Origin: Rhodospirillales bacterium
GTDB taxonomy: Bacteria > Pseudomonadota > Alphaproteobacteria > Rhodospirillales_A > JACZKS01
Assembly (NCBI GenBank): GCA_018648445.1
Contig: JABGRG010000106.1
Span: forward strand, 1 to 13,318
Direction: 5' to 3'
Length of the DNA stretch: 13,318 bases
Shown: in pieces, positions 1 to 6,176 of the stretch
Numbering within the stretch: the stretch's first letter is position 1
How the letters are laid out: the number at the start of each line of letters is the position of its first letter
Position numbers and translations under genes: made by a program
Notes under the pieces: generated by a model
What the model was told of the DNA's origin: nothing
Databases searched by the model: none
What the model saw: the letters and a program-made list of their open reading frames with translations, nothing else

Positions 1-42
1 GCCCTCAAACTCGATTACAAGAACGCCTTCGAGTTGGATTAA
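1..42 (+). CDS. C-terminal tail of an unidentified protein (partial)
   Basis: Frame 1 is open from the left edge and ends at a TAA at 40-42, giving the 13-residue tail ALKLDYKNAFELD. The tail is too short to assign a family. Its codon use looks like that of the neighbouring genes. It converges on the reductase gene that ends at 85. The 42-bp gap between them has no convincing terminator: only a 4-bp stem (GCGT/ACGC) just after the stop and a short T-run inside the end of the next gene. This could also be a chance open frame, because only 14 codons are visible. Confidence 0.45.
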   Translation, partial: ALKLDYKNAFELD

Positions 43-84
43 GGCGTCGAACGCAGCCAATCCAAACGCATCCGCTATCGGTAT

Positions 85-975
85 CTATTTTTTTCGGTCC
101 CGGATCGCCTTTATCACGGCCGAGCAATCCAGATCGCCGTCACCATCGGAAATTAGCTGTTCCAGTATTTGGTGATGGATTTGGGCCAGCGGCAATTCCT
201 GGAGCACCTCGTCCGCGCAGTCCAGAATGATCCGCAGGTCCTTGTTATGCTGCGAGACCCGCGCCTGCGCCGTAAAGTCGCTATTCAGCATCTTCTCGCC
301 CTTGACGTCCATGGCCACCGAATAGGCGGGCGATTGCTTCAGCAGGGACAGAAACGAAGGCAAATCCAGCCCCAGTTTTTCCGCGAACACCAACCCTTCG
401 GCCAGCACCAGACGGTTCAAACCGAGAATGAGGTTGCTGGCGAGTTTCGCCTTTGATCCGCTGCCCGGCGGACCGACATGGATCACCTTCTCCGAAACGG
501 CGTCCAGAAGATCGCGGCAGGCCGCAACAGGCTCGTCACGCCCACCAACCATAAACAGAGCCTCGCGGTCCCGAATTTGCTGACTGGACCCGCTGATCGT
601 GGCGTCAAGGAAACCGACGCCGCGCCCTGCCAACCGCTCGGCCAGCGCGATGGTTTCGTCGGGTGTTCCGGTCGTGGTGTCGATGATATGCCGCGGCGGA
701 TCGGGTGTGTCCAGCAAACCGGCGTCGCCCTCAACAACCTCGCGAACGGTTTCCGTCGTCAGCAGGGAAAGGAAAACCCGGTCGGCTCGTTTCGCTACCT
801 GCGAAACGGCTGAAACGGGTTCTCCTCCCAATTTCGACAAGACATCGCAGCAGGCCGGATCGATATCATACCCGACAACGCCGTATCCCCGCGCAAGCAG
901 GTGTTCGGCAATGGCCGAGCCGACCAGACCGATACCGATTAAGCCAATGTCTTCCCTGCCGGTCGAAGTGCTCAA
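85..975 (-). CDS. NAD(P)-dependent beta-hydroxyacid dehydrogenase, 3-hydroxyisobutyrate / tartronate-semialdehyde reductase family
   Basis: A cytosolic oxidoreductase of 296 residues, the usual length for the beta-hydroxyacid dehydrogenase family (MmsB, GarR, GlxR). The N-terminal Rossmann fold carries GxGxxG at 14-19 (GIGLVG). The substrate loop FLDATISGS (122-130) corresponds to the family's DAPVSGG-like segment. The catalytic lysine is K177 in KLASN (177-181), where the usual K-x-x-N-N reads K-x-x-S-N. A KDL at 245-247 fits the C-terminal helical domain. The start is TTG at 975, preceded by AAGGA seven bases upstream inside the end of the aldolase gene; no better ATG lies nearby. It follows the aldolase by 3 bp and is surely co-transcribed with it. 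By analogy with GarL-GarR it would reduce the semialdehyde made by the aldolase, for example tartronate semialdehyde to glycerate. Family is certain; substrate is inferred. Confidence 0.88.
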   Translation of the reverse strand: MSTSTGREDIGLIGIGLVGSAIAEHLLARGYGVVGYDIDPACCDVLSKLGGEPVSAVSQVAKRADRVFLSLLTTETVREVVEGDAGLLDTPDPPRHIIDTTTGTPDETIALAERLAGRGVGFLDATISGSSQQIRDREALFMVGGRDEPVAACRDLLDAVSEKVIHVGPPGSGSKAKLASNLILGLNRLVLAEGLVFAEKLGLDLPSFLSLLKQSPAYSVAMDVKGEKMLNSDFTAQARVSQHNKDLRIILDCADEVLQELPLAQIHHQILEQLISDGDGDLDCSAVIKAIRDRKK

Positions 976-978
976 ATC

Positions 979-1761
979 CTAATCCTTGAAACGCGCCGCC
1001 AATGAGGCCGCTGTTGATTTCAGCAAGCCGAGGTCAACGCCGACGGCGACGAAAGTGTAGCCCCATTCAATATAGCGCTGCGCGTGCTCTTCGATGGGCG
1101 TCAGGATGCCGGCAGCCTTTCCGTGAGCGCGCGCCACTTCGACGACATGCTTGATGCCCTTCTGCACGTCCGGATGGCCGGGGTCAAGCATGTGCCCGAG
1201 ACTGGCAGCGAAATCCTGCGGTCCCAGGAAAATACCGTCCACCCCGTCGACGGCACAGATCTTTTCCAGCTCGTCCAGGGTCTGTTCCGTTTCCACCTGA
1301 ATGGTCAGGCCGATGTTCTGGTTGGCGGTGTCGTGATAGCCCCTCACATTGCCGAAATCATTGGCGCGCGAGAACGTCGATACGCCGCGGATTCCCACCG
1401 GTGGATAGCGGGTCGCGGCAACGGCGGCCTGGGCTTCTTCTTCCGTTTGAACCATGGGAATGAGGAAATTGGCAAAACCGCAGTCCATCAGCCGCTTGAT
1501 CATCACAAAATCGTTCCACGGCGGACGCACAACGCAGGCTGTCACGCCACCCTTCATGACCTGTGACTGAACAACCAGGGATTCCAGATCATTGGTCGAA
1601 TGTTCGGAATCAAGCAACAACCAATCATATCCGGCCCCGGCCAGAACCTCGGTCACCACACCGCTGGCGGCCATAACCCAAAAACCGATCATCTTATCGT
1701 TCTGAAGAAGGCCTCTGCGGAAGGGGTTCGTTACGTTTGCCAATTCATCTTTCTGGATCAT
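979..1761 (-). CDS. HpcH/HpaI-family class II (metal-dependent) 2-keto-acid aldolase, GarL-like
   Basis: 260 residues, matching the HpcH/HpaI aldolase family (about 250-265). Such enzymes cleave or form 4-hydroxy-2-oxo acids, releasing pyruvate with a divalent metal. Visible landmarks are D-S-E-H at 51-54 (the catalytic His of the WLLLDxEH motif), R79 in VVRPPWND (pyruvate-binding Arg), IQVET with metal ligand E157, and GPQDFAASLGH at 180-190 with metal ligand D183. I set the start at the ATG at 1761 (MIQKDE), which has GGAG six bases upstream; the in-frame TTG at 1773 overlaps that ribosome site. It is the first gene of a two-gene unit with the reductase and is divergent from the SDR gene. 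Relatives act on 5-keto-4-deoxyglucarate (GarL), 2-keto-3-deoxyrhamnonate (RhmA) or 4-hydroxy-2-oxoheptanedioate (HpaI). The adjacent reductase and the distant MR-type enzyme favour an acid-sugar role. Confidence 0.88.
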   Translation of the reverse strand: MIQKDELANVTNPFRRGLLQNDKMIGFWVMAASGVVTEVLAGAGYDWLLLDSEHSTNDLESLVVQSQVMKGGVTACVVRPPWNDFVMIKRLMDCGFANFLIPMVQTEEEAQAAVAATRYPPVGIRGVSTFSRANDFGNVRGYHDTANQNIGLTIQVETEQTLDELEKICAVDGVDGIFLGPQDFAASLGHMLDPGHPDVQKGIKHVVEVARAHGKAAGILTPIEEHAQRYIEWGYTFVAVGVDLGLLKSTAASLAARFKD

Positions 1762-1767
1762 TTCGCT

Positions 1768-1771
1768 CTCC
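1768..1771 (-). promoter_or_regulatory. Ribosome binding site deciding the aldolase start
   Basis: GGAG on the - strand lies six bases before the ATG at 1761 and overlaps the alternative upstream TTG (1771-1773). It therefore favours the shorter 260-residue protein. Confidence 0.6.
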
Positions 1772-1776
1772 AACTA

Positions 1777-1804
1777 TTGTTTGTTTTCTGCCATTTTAGA
1801 TAAT
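1777..1804 (+). promoter_or_regulatory. Candidate promoter for the SDR gene
   Basis: TTGTTT at 1777-1782 and GATAAT at 1799-1804 are separated by 16 bp and fit a sigma-70-type promoter (4/6 and 5/6 matches). Transcription would begin near 1811, leaving a leader of about 15 nt that still contains the ribosome site at 1814-1818. On the opposite strand a TAAAAT box (1793-1798) could serve the aldolase gene but has no clear -35. The two promoters would overlap, so shared control is possible. This is a prediction by eye. Confidence 0.35.
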
Positions 1805-1813
1805 CAGATTAAA

Positions 1814-1818
1814 GGGGG
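1814..1818 (+). promoter_or_regulatory. Ribosome binding site deciding a TTG start for the SDR
   Basis: AAAGGGGG (1811-1818) ends seven bases before TTG at 1826. The upstream in-frame ATG at 1781 has no Shine-Dalgarno sequence and would add 15 residues that are not part of the SDR fold. Confidence 0.6.
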
Positions 1819-1825
1819 CACTCAC

Positions 1826-2587
1826 TTGTTCAGCGAACGCGAAATAACGGGGAAAAAAGTTCTGGTCACGGGCGGTGCCTCGGGCATCGGCCTTTGCTGC
1901 GTGCGCCTGATTGCCGGTATGGGCGCGCGGGTCGCCATCATCCATCTGCCGGAAGACCCCCTCGCCAAAGATACGATTGGCGATCTGACCAGAAACGGTC
2001 TCGACGTACTTTCCTGTCCCGCCGATGTCGGTGAGAGTTCCGCCGAACCCGCCATCGCACACGCGATCGACCGGCTTGGGGGCCTGGATTGCTTGATCAA
2101 CAGCGCCGGAGTGGCCTTGGCCAGGGAACCGATCCCGTTTTCCGACCTCGACGCCCTTTCCGATGAATTCTGGCAGCAGATGCTGTCGGTCAACCTTCTT
2201 GGTGCCTTTCGCTGCGCCCGAGCGGCCGCACCTGCCTTGCGCGCGGCAAAAGGAGCCATCGTCAATGTCTCGTCCGCTTCGGGCGAAGGCAAACGCGGAA
2301 CAAGCATCCCGTATTCGGTCAGCAAGGGTGGCTTGGTGACGCTGACGCGATGTCTTGCAAAAGCCCTTGCTCCGGAGGTGCGCGTAAACGCCGTTGCGCC
2401 CGGATTCATCGACACGCCGATGACGGCGGATCGCGGTACGGAATACCGCGCCGACGTCGCCCGGAAATGCCTGTTGCAGCGCGTCGGCACCGCAGAAGAA
2501 GTCGCCGAAGCAATCGTGTTTCTATGTTTTGGTGGCGGGTTCATGACGGGTGAAGTTCTTACCATTGACGGTGGCCGTAGTTTCTAA
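1826..2587 (+). CDS. SDR-family NAD(P)-dependent oxidoreductase
   Basis: A classical short-chain dehydrogenase of 253 residues if started at TTG 1826 (268 from ATG 1781). The cofactor motif is TGGASGIG at 15-22, followed by NSAG at 92-95 (NNAG variant). The active site is N123 (SVNLLG), Ser150 in VNVSSASG, and Y163-S-V-S-K167. The PG motif is at 192-193 (APGFIDTPM), and the protein ends in the common MTGEVLTIDGGRSF pattern. Such enzymes oxidise or reduce alcohol/carbonyl groups of sugars, polyols, hydroxy acids or acyl chains; the precise substrate cannot be told. It is divergent from the aldolase-reductase pair and may supply or consume a pathway intermediate. Its stop overlaps the stop of the convergent ABC ATPase gene by 4 bp. 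Confidence 0.88.
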   Translation: MFSEREITGKKVLVTGGASGIGLCCVRLIAGMGARVAIIHLPEDPLAKDTIGDLTRNGLDVLSCPADVGESSAEPAIAHAIDRLGGLDCLINSAGVALAREPIPFSDLDALSDEFWQQMLSVNLLGAFRCARAAAPALRAAKGAIVNVSSASGEGKRGTSIPYSVSKGGLVTLTRCLAKALAPEVRVNAVAPGFIDTPMTADRGTEYRADVARKCLLQRVGTAEEVAEAIVFLCFGGGFMTGEVLTIDGGRSF

Positions 2588-4263
2588 CCGACAATTCCGC
2601 GTCGTTGGCGGCGATCCAGCATTTGTTCGGGATCGGGGATCGGGCTGGCCCCCAGCAAATCGATGGTGTAGGTCTCCTTCGGGTTGGCGAAGATTTCCGC
2701 GACCGTGCCCTGTTCGACGATCTTTCCGGATTTCATGACGATGACACGATCGGCCAGTTCCTGAACGACCGGCAAGTCATGGGCGATGAACAGATAGGAC
2801 AGACCGAACGCATCACGAAGTTCAGCGAGTAGTTCGATGATCTGCGCCTGAATGGAAACGTCGAGCGCCGAGACGGCCTCGTCGCAGATGATAATTTCCG
2901 GTTCGAGGGCAAGGGCGCGGGCAACGGCGATACGCTGGCGCTGGCCGCCCGAGAACTGGTGCGGATAGCGATCGGCGTGATCGGCCATCATTCCGACCTG
3001 CTCCAGCAATTCGACAACCCGTTCGCGGTAGCGCGGCTTGGGCATAACGTCGCGGTGAATGAGCCAGGGCTCCGAAATGATATCGAACACGCTCATGGTT
3101 GGGTTCAACGACGCGAACGGGTCCTGAAACACCGCCTGGAACCTTCGGCGCAGACGAAACAGATCGTCACCGGCGAGGCTGAAGATGTCCTGGCCATCAA
3201 GGGTGGCGGAGCCTCTCGTCGGTTCGGTCAGGCGCAGCAGCATATTGGCGACGGTGGTTTTTCCGGACCCGGATTCGCCGACGATTCCCAAGGTCTCGCC
3301 CGCATACAGATCGAAACTGACGCCGTCGCAAGCCTTGACGACCTGACCCGTCGCACTGCCGAACATGCCGCCGGTAATTCCATAATGCTTGGCCAGATCG
3401 CGAACTTCGAGTATCGGCTTGGGTGCGCCGGTATCCTGCGTTGCTGGCGCTTCGCGAAATCCTCCGCGCCCCGGAATCGCCCCCATCAGACGCTTTGTAT
3501 AGGGGTGTTCGGGGTTGGCGAATACTTTACGCACCGGCCCTTCCTCGACAATTTGCCCGTCGTTCATGACGACCATGCGATCGGCGATCTCGGCGACCAC
3601 GCCCAGATCGTGGGTAATCAGGATCAGGCCCATGTTGCGCTCGTTGCGCAACTCGATCAGCAAATCGAGAATTTGCGCCTGCACGGTCACGTCCAGCGCC
3701 GTCGTCGGTTCATCCGCGATCAGGATGGCAGGCTCCAGAGCCAAGGCCATGGCGATCATGATGCGCTGGCGCTGGCCGCCCGAGAACTGATGCGGATAGT
3801 CCCCCGCCCGCCGTTGGGGATCGGGCATACCGACGCGATCCAGAAGGTCGATGGCGCGGGCCCTGGCATCCTTGGCATTGAAGCCACGATGGACCCTGAA
3901 GCATTCGGCGATCTGCCAGCCGATGGTGTAAACGGGATTTAAGTGGGCCAGGGTATCCTGAAAGATCATGGCGATCTTTTCACCCAGAAGTTCCCGGCGC
4001 TTGCCTTCCGAAAGTTCAAGCAGGTTCTCGCCATCCAGATAGGCTTCGCCGCCGCGCACAAAACCCGGCGGGCTATCGAGAATGCCCATGACGGCGGATG
4101 CGGAAACACTTTTGCCCGATCCGCTTTCACCCAGAATGGCCAGGGTTTCGCCCCGGTACAAATCGAAACTGACGCCCTTTACCGCATCGAATTCCCCAGC
4201 CGCGGTGTGAAAACCCACGGCCAGATCACGAACTTCGAGAATGGGGGGAGATTTATCAGCCAT
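2584..4263 (-). CDS. Oligopeptide-type ABC importer ATPase, two fused nucleotide-binding domains (DppD-DppF fusion)
   Basis: 559 residues holding two complete ATPase domains, so one chain would supply both cytoplasmic ATPases of the importer. Domain 1 has Walker A GESGSGKS (45-52), signature SGGQ (161-164), Walker B LIADEPT (181-187) and switch His 218. Domain 2 has Walker A GESGSGKT (329-336), SGGQ (438-441), Walker B IIICDEAVSALD (457-468) and H495. PEHPYT (251-256) and NPKETYT (527-533) mark the Opp/Dpp C-terminal extension after each domain. Both domains keep their catalytic motifs; the second reads DEAVSALD instead of DEPTSALD, which is normal for the DppF half. The ATG at 4263 follows GGAGGT by about eight bases, and that site lies inside the end of the upstream permease gene (3-bp gap). 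This is the last gene of the importer operon, with a 4-bp stop-to-stop overlap with the SDR. Such fusions (YejF-like) are known in proteobacteria. Confidence 0.93.
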   Translation of the reverse strand: MADKSPPILEVRDLAVGFHTAAGEFDAVKGVSFDLYRGETLAILGESGSGKSVSASAVMGILDSPPGFVRGGEAYLDGENLLELSEGKRRELLGEKIAMIFQDTLAHLNPVYTIGWQIAECFRVHRGFNAKDARARAIDLLDRVGMPDPQRRAGDYPHQFSGGQRQRIMIAMALALEPAILIADEPTTALDVTVQAQILDLLIELRNERNMGLILITHDLGVVAEIADRMVVMNDGQIVEEGPVRKVFANPEHPYTKRLMGAIPGRGGFREAPATQDTGAPKPILEVRDLAKHYGITGGMFGSATGQVVKACDGVSFDLYAGETLGIVGESGSGKTTVANMLLRLTEPTRGSATLDGQDIFSLAGDDLFRLRRRFQAVFQDPFASLNPTMSVFDIISEPWLIHRDVMPKPRYRERVVELLEQVGMMADHADRYPHQFSGGQRQRIAVARALALEPEIIICDEAVSALDVSIQAQIIELLAELRDAFGLSYLFIAHDLPVVQELADRVIVMKSGKIVEQGTVAEIFANPKETYTIDLLGASPIPDPEQMLDRRQRRGIVG

Positions 4264-4266
4264 TCC

Positions 4267-5175
4267 CTATACCTCCAGCCGCCAGCGTTGCACCGGATCA
4301 AGCGCGATGCGCACCCAATTCGACAGCAAATTAAGCGACAAAGCCGTCAGCATGATTGCCAGACCGGGGAAGAACGACAGCCACCAGGCCGTTTGAAGGT
4401 AATTTTTGCCCTGCGAGACCATCAGGCCCCAGGTGATATCGGGCGGTTGAATACCGATGCCCAAGAAACTGAGCGCCGATTCGACGAGCATGACGAAGGC
4501 AAAATCCAGCGCCGCGATGGTGGTCAGGGTGGGCAGCACAATGGGTGCGATATGGCGCCCGATGATGCGCCAGTTGCTGGCCCCCATAACGCGCGCCGCC
4601 GAAACAAACAGGCGTTCGCGTATCTCCAGCACCTCGGCCCGTGCCGTGCGCATGTAGATGGGCATGCGCGTGATGCCCAGCACGATGATCAGGTTTTCAA
4701 CCCGAGGCTCCAGCATGTAGAGCACGATCATGGCAATCAGCAGGGACGGAAAGCTCATGATCATGTCGGCCAGGCGCATCACCACATTGCCGAACCATCC
4801 GCCGATGAACCCGGCCATCAGGCCGAACGTGCCGCCGATAATCATGGCCGCAAAAACGGCTGTCGTGGCCACCGCCATGGTGTTCTGCCCGGCAACCATG
4901 ATACGTGCCAGAATGCTGCGGCCCAGGGCGTCGGCGCCAAGAATGAACAGCCAGCCCTTTTCAAGGGTGAAGGGTTCCATGTTCCGCGCGCGCAGATTCA
5001 TCTTGGTCGCCACGTCGCCCAGCAGCCACGGACCGAAGATGGCGAATAACACCACCATCAGCACGAACATGGCACCGGCGAAAGCAAACTTGTCGTTCCA
5101 CAATAGCAACAGCAGCCGCAGCCCGCGGCTGGGTGGCGGCGGAATGAATGCGGTGGATTCTGAAGGTTTCTGCAT
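4267..5175 (-). CDS. ABC importer permease, DppC/OppC type
   Basis: 302 residues from the ATG at 5175, close to the family norm of about 300. A cytoplasmic N-terminal stretch with prolines (12-15) is followed by a first membrane segment near 33-52 and then GADALGRSILARI (80-92), the GTDxxGRDxxSR-like hallmark of DppC proteins. About five more membrane segments follow. The EAA loop that contacts the ATPase is at 179-215 (FVSAARVMGASNW...HIAPIVLP). The upstream in-frame starts at 5250 and 5211 would overlap the preceding permease gene by 35 to 74 bases and add a hydrophilic tail, so I prefer 5175, one base after the DppB stop (TGA-c-ATG). No Shine-Dalgarno is visible there, so translation is probably coupled to DppB. 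It forms the pore together with the DppB-like subunit. Confidence 0.91.
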   Translation of the reverse strand: MQKPSESTAFIPPPPSRGLRLLLLLWNDKFAFAGAMFVLMVVLFAIFGPWLLGDVATKMNLRARNMEPFTLEKGWLFILGADALGRSILARIMVAGQNTMAVATTAVFAAMIIGGTFGLMAGFIGGWFGNVVMRLADMIMSFPSLLIAMIVLYMLEPRVENLIIVLGITRMPIYMRTARAEVLEIRERLFVSAARVMGASNWRIIGRHIAPIVLPTLTTIAALDFAFVMLVESALSFLGIGIQPPDITWGLMVSQGKNYLQTAWWLSFFPGLAIMLTALSLNLLSNWVRIALDPVQRWRLEV

Positions 5176-5176
5176 G

Positions 5177-6097
5177 TCAGTTATGCCGAATGCGGGGATC
5201 GAGGAACGCATAAGCGATATCGATCGCGATGTTGACGGTGAAAATGGCAACGGCGGTGACCAGGATCGAGGTCTGAAGGACCGCGAAATCCCGGTTGAAG
5301 ATGCTGTCGATCATCAGTTTGCCGACCCCCGGCCAGCCGAAGATCGTTTCAACAATCACGGCGCCGTTGAGAATGCCTGCGGCCTGATCGCCGGCCACGG
5401 TAATGACCGGCAGCATGGCGTTGCGCAGGGCGTGAATAAAGATGACCGAGCGTTCCTTGACGCCCTTGGCCCGCGCCGTTTTGACGAAGGCCGAACTAAA
5501 AACGCTAAGCATCGACCCGCGGGCCACCTGAACCAACAGACCAAAGGGCCGGATCAGAAGAACCGTCACGGGCATAATCCAATAGACGAGATGCCCCTCG
5601 TACCCCGATGTTGGAAGCCATCCGAGGGTTAACGAGAAAATGATAATTCCGGTGATCGCTACCCAAAAATCGGGCGCGCTGGCCCCCAAAAGGGCCGCGA
5701 TGGTGCCTATTCGATCAAAAGCTCCGCCAGGCTTATAAGCCGCCAATGCGCCCACAACCACGGATCCGATCAGTGCGATGGGAATAACGACTGCGGCAAG
5801 GGAAAGCGTAACCCAGAAGGCTTCGAGCACGACGTCGATGGCTGGCCGTGCCTTCATCAACGAATCGCCCAGATCGCCTTGAGCCAATTGAACAAGGTAG
5901 CGTCCGAACTGCACATAAATCGGGTCGTTGAAACCGTGTTTTTCAGTGAATTCCTGCCGGGCCTCGAGAGTAGCGTCAAGGGGCAGGTAAAGATTAGTGG
6001 GATCGCCAGTCAACCTAGCCAGAAAGAAAACGAGGATCAGCAGTCCCGCGAGGGACAGAAAACTGTGGAAGGCCCTTCGGATAAGATAGGTACCCAT
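5177..6097 (-). CDS. ABC importer permease, DppB/OppB type
   Basis: 306 residues. MGTYLIRRAFHSFLSL leads directly into the first membrane helix (about 12-29), as in DppB/GsiC proteins. GDLGDS at 74-79 is the family's periplasmic GDLGxS motif. Further membrane helices lie near 97-120, 133-160, 171-191, 230-250 and 275-298. The EAA-type loop at 204-230 (FVKTARAKGVKERSVIFIHALRNAMLP) couples to the ATPase, and ETIFGWPGVGKL (250-261) and a terminal DPRIR are characteristic. ATG at 6097 has a GGGGA close by (three to four bases), a rather short spacing. It is separated from the binding-protein gene by 79 bp containing a strong inverted repeat, and is one base from the DppC start. Confidence 0.92.
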   Translation of the reverse strand: MGTYLIRRAFHSFLSLAGLLILVFFLARLTGDPTNLYLPLDATLEARQEFTEKHGFNDPIYVQFGRYLVQLAQGDLGDSLMKARPAIDVVLEAFWVTLSLAAVVIPIALIGSVVVGALAAYKPGGAFDRIGTIAALLGASAPDFWVAITGIIIFSLTLGWLPTSGYEGHLVYWIMPVTVLLIRPFGLLVQVARGSMLSVFSSAFVKTARAKGVKERSVIFIHALRNAMLPVITVAGDQAAGILNGAVIVETIFGWPGVGKLMIDSIFNRDFAVLQTSILVTAVAIFTVNIAIDIAYAFLDPRIRHN

Positions 6098-6128
6098 GAT
6101 TCCCCGAGCAGACTTGAAGAGAAACGAA

Positions 6129-6157
6129 GCCCGGTCGACCGCGAAAGCCGACCGGGC
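6129..6157 (-). terminator. Stem-loop between the binding-protein and permease genes (attenuator or mRNA stabiliser)
   Basis: A perfect 9-bp inverted repeat, GCCCGGTCG (6129-6137) with CGACCGGGC (6149-6157), encloses an 11-base loop. Read on the - strand, a G.U and a C-G pair can extend the stem to 11 bp with a 7-base loop. It lies 20 bp past the binding-protein stop. No uninterrupted U-run follows on the - strand (TTCGTTTCTCTTC), so it looks less like a full terminator. In importer operons such hairpins commonly protect the upstream message or cause partial termination, so that more binding protein than permease is made. The function here is inferred. Confidence 0.6.
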
Positions 6158-6176
6158 ACCGTATTAGCATAGTTTC

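Noticed and set aside
43..94. Terminator after the left-edge gene
   Set aside because: There is a T-run at 88-94 but no adjoining GC-rich stem; the only stem is 4 bp and lies 30 bp away.
2959..5049. Long + strand open frames (327 and 368 codons) opposite the ABC genes
   Set aside because: They are rich in His, Gln and Arg, have no recognisable domains, and mirror highly conserved ATPase and permease genes on the other strand. They are antisense shadows caused by GC-rich codon use.
5176..5250. Longer DppC start at 5250 with an overlap of the DppB gene
   Set aside because: The added 25 residues lie in the DppB coding region, are not typical of DppC, and ATG 5175 sits one base from the DppB stop, giving a 302-residue protein of normal size.
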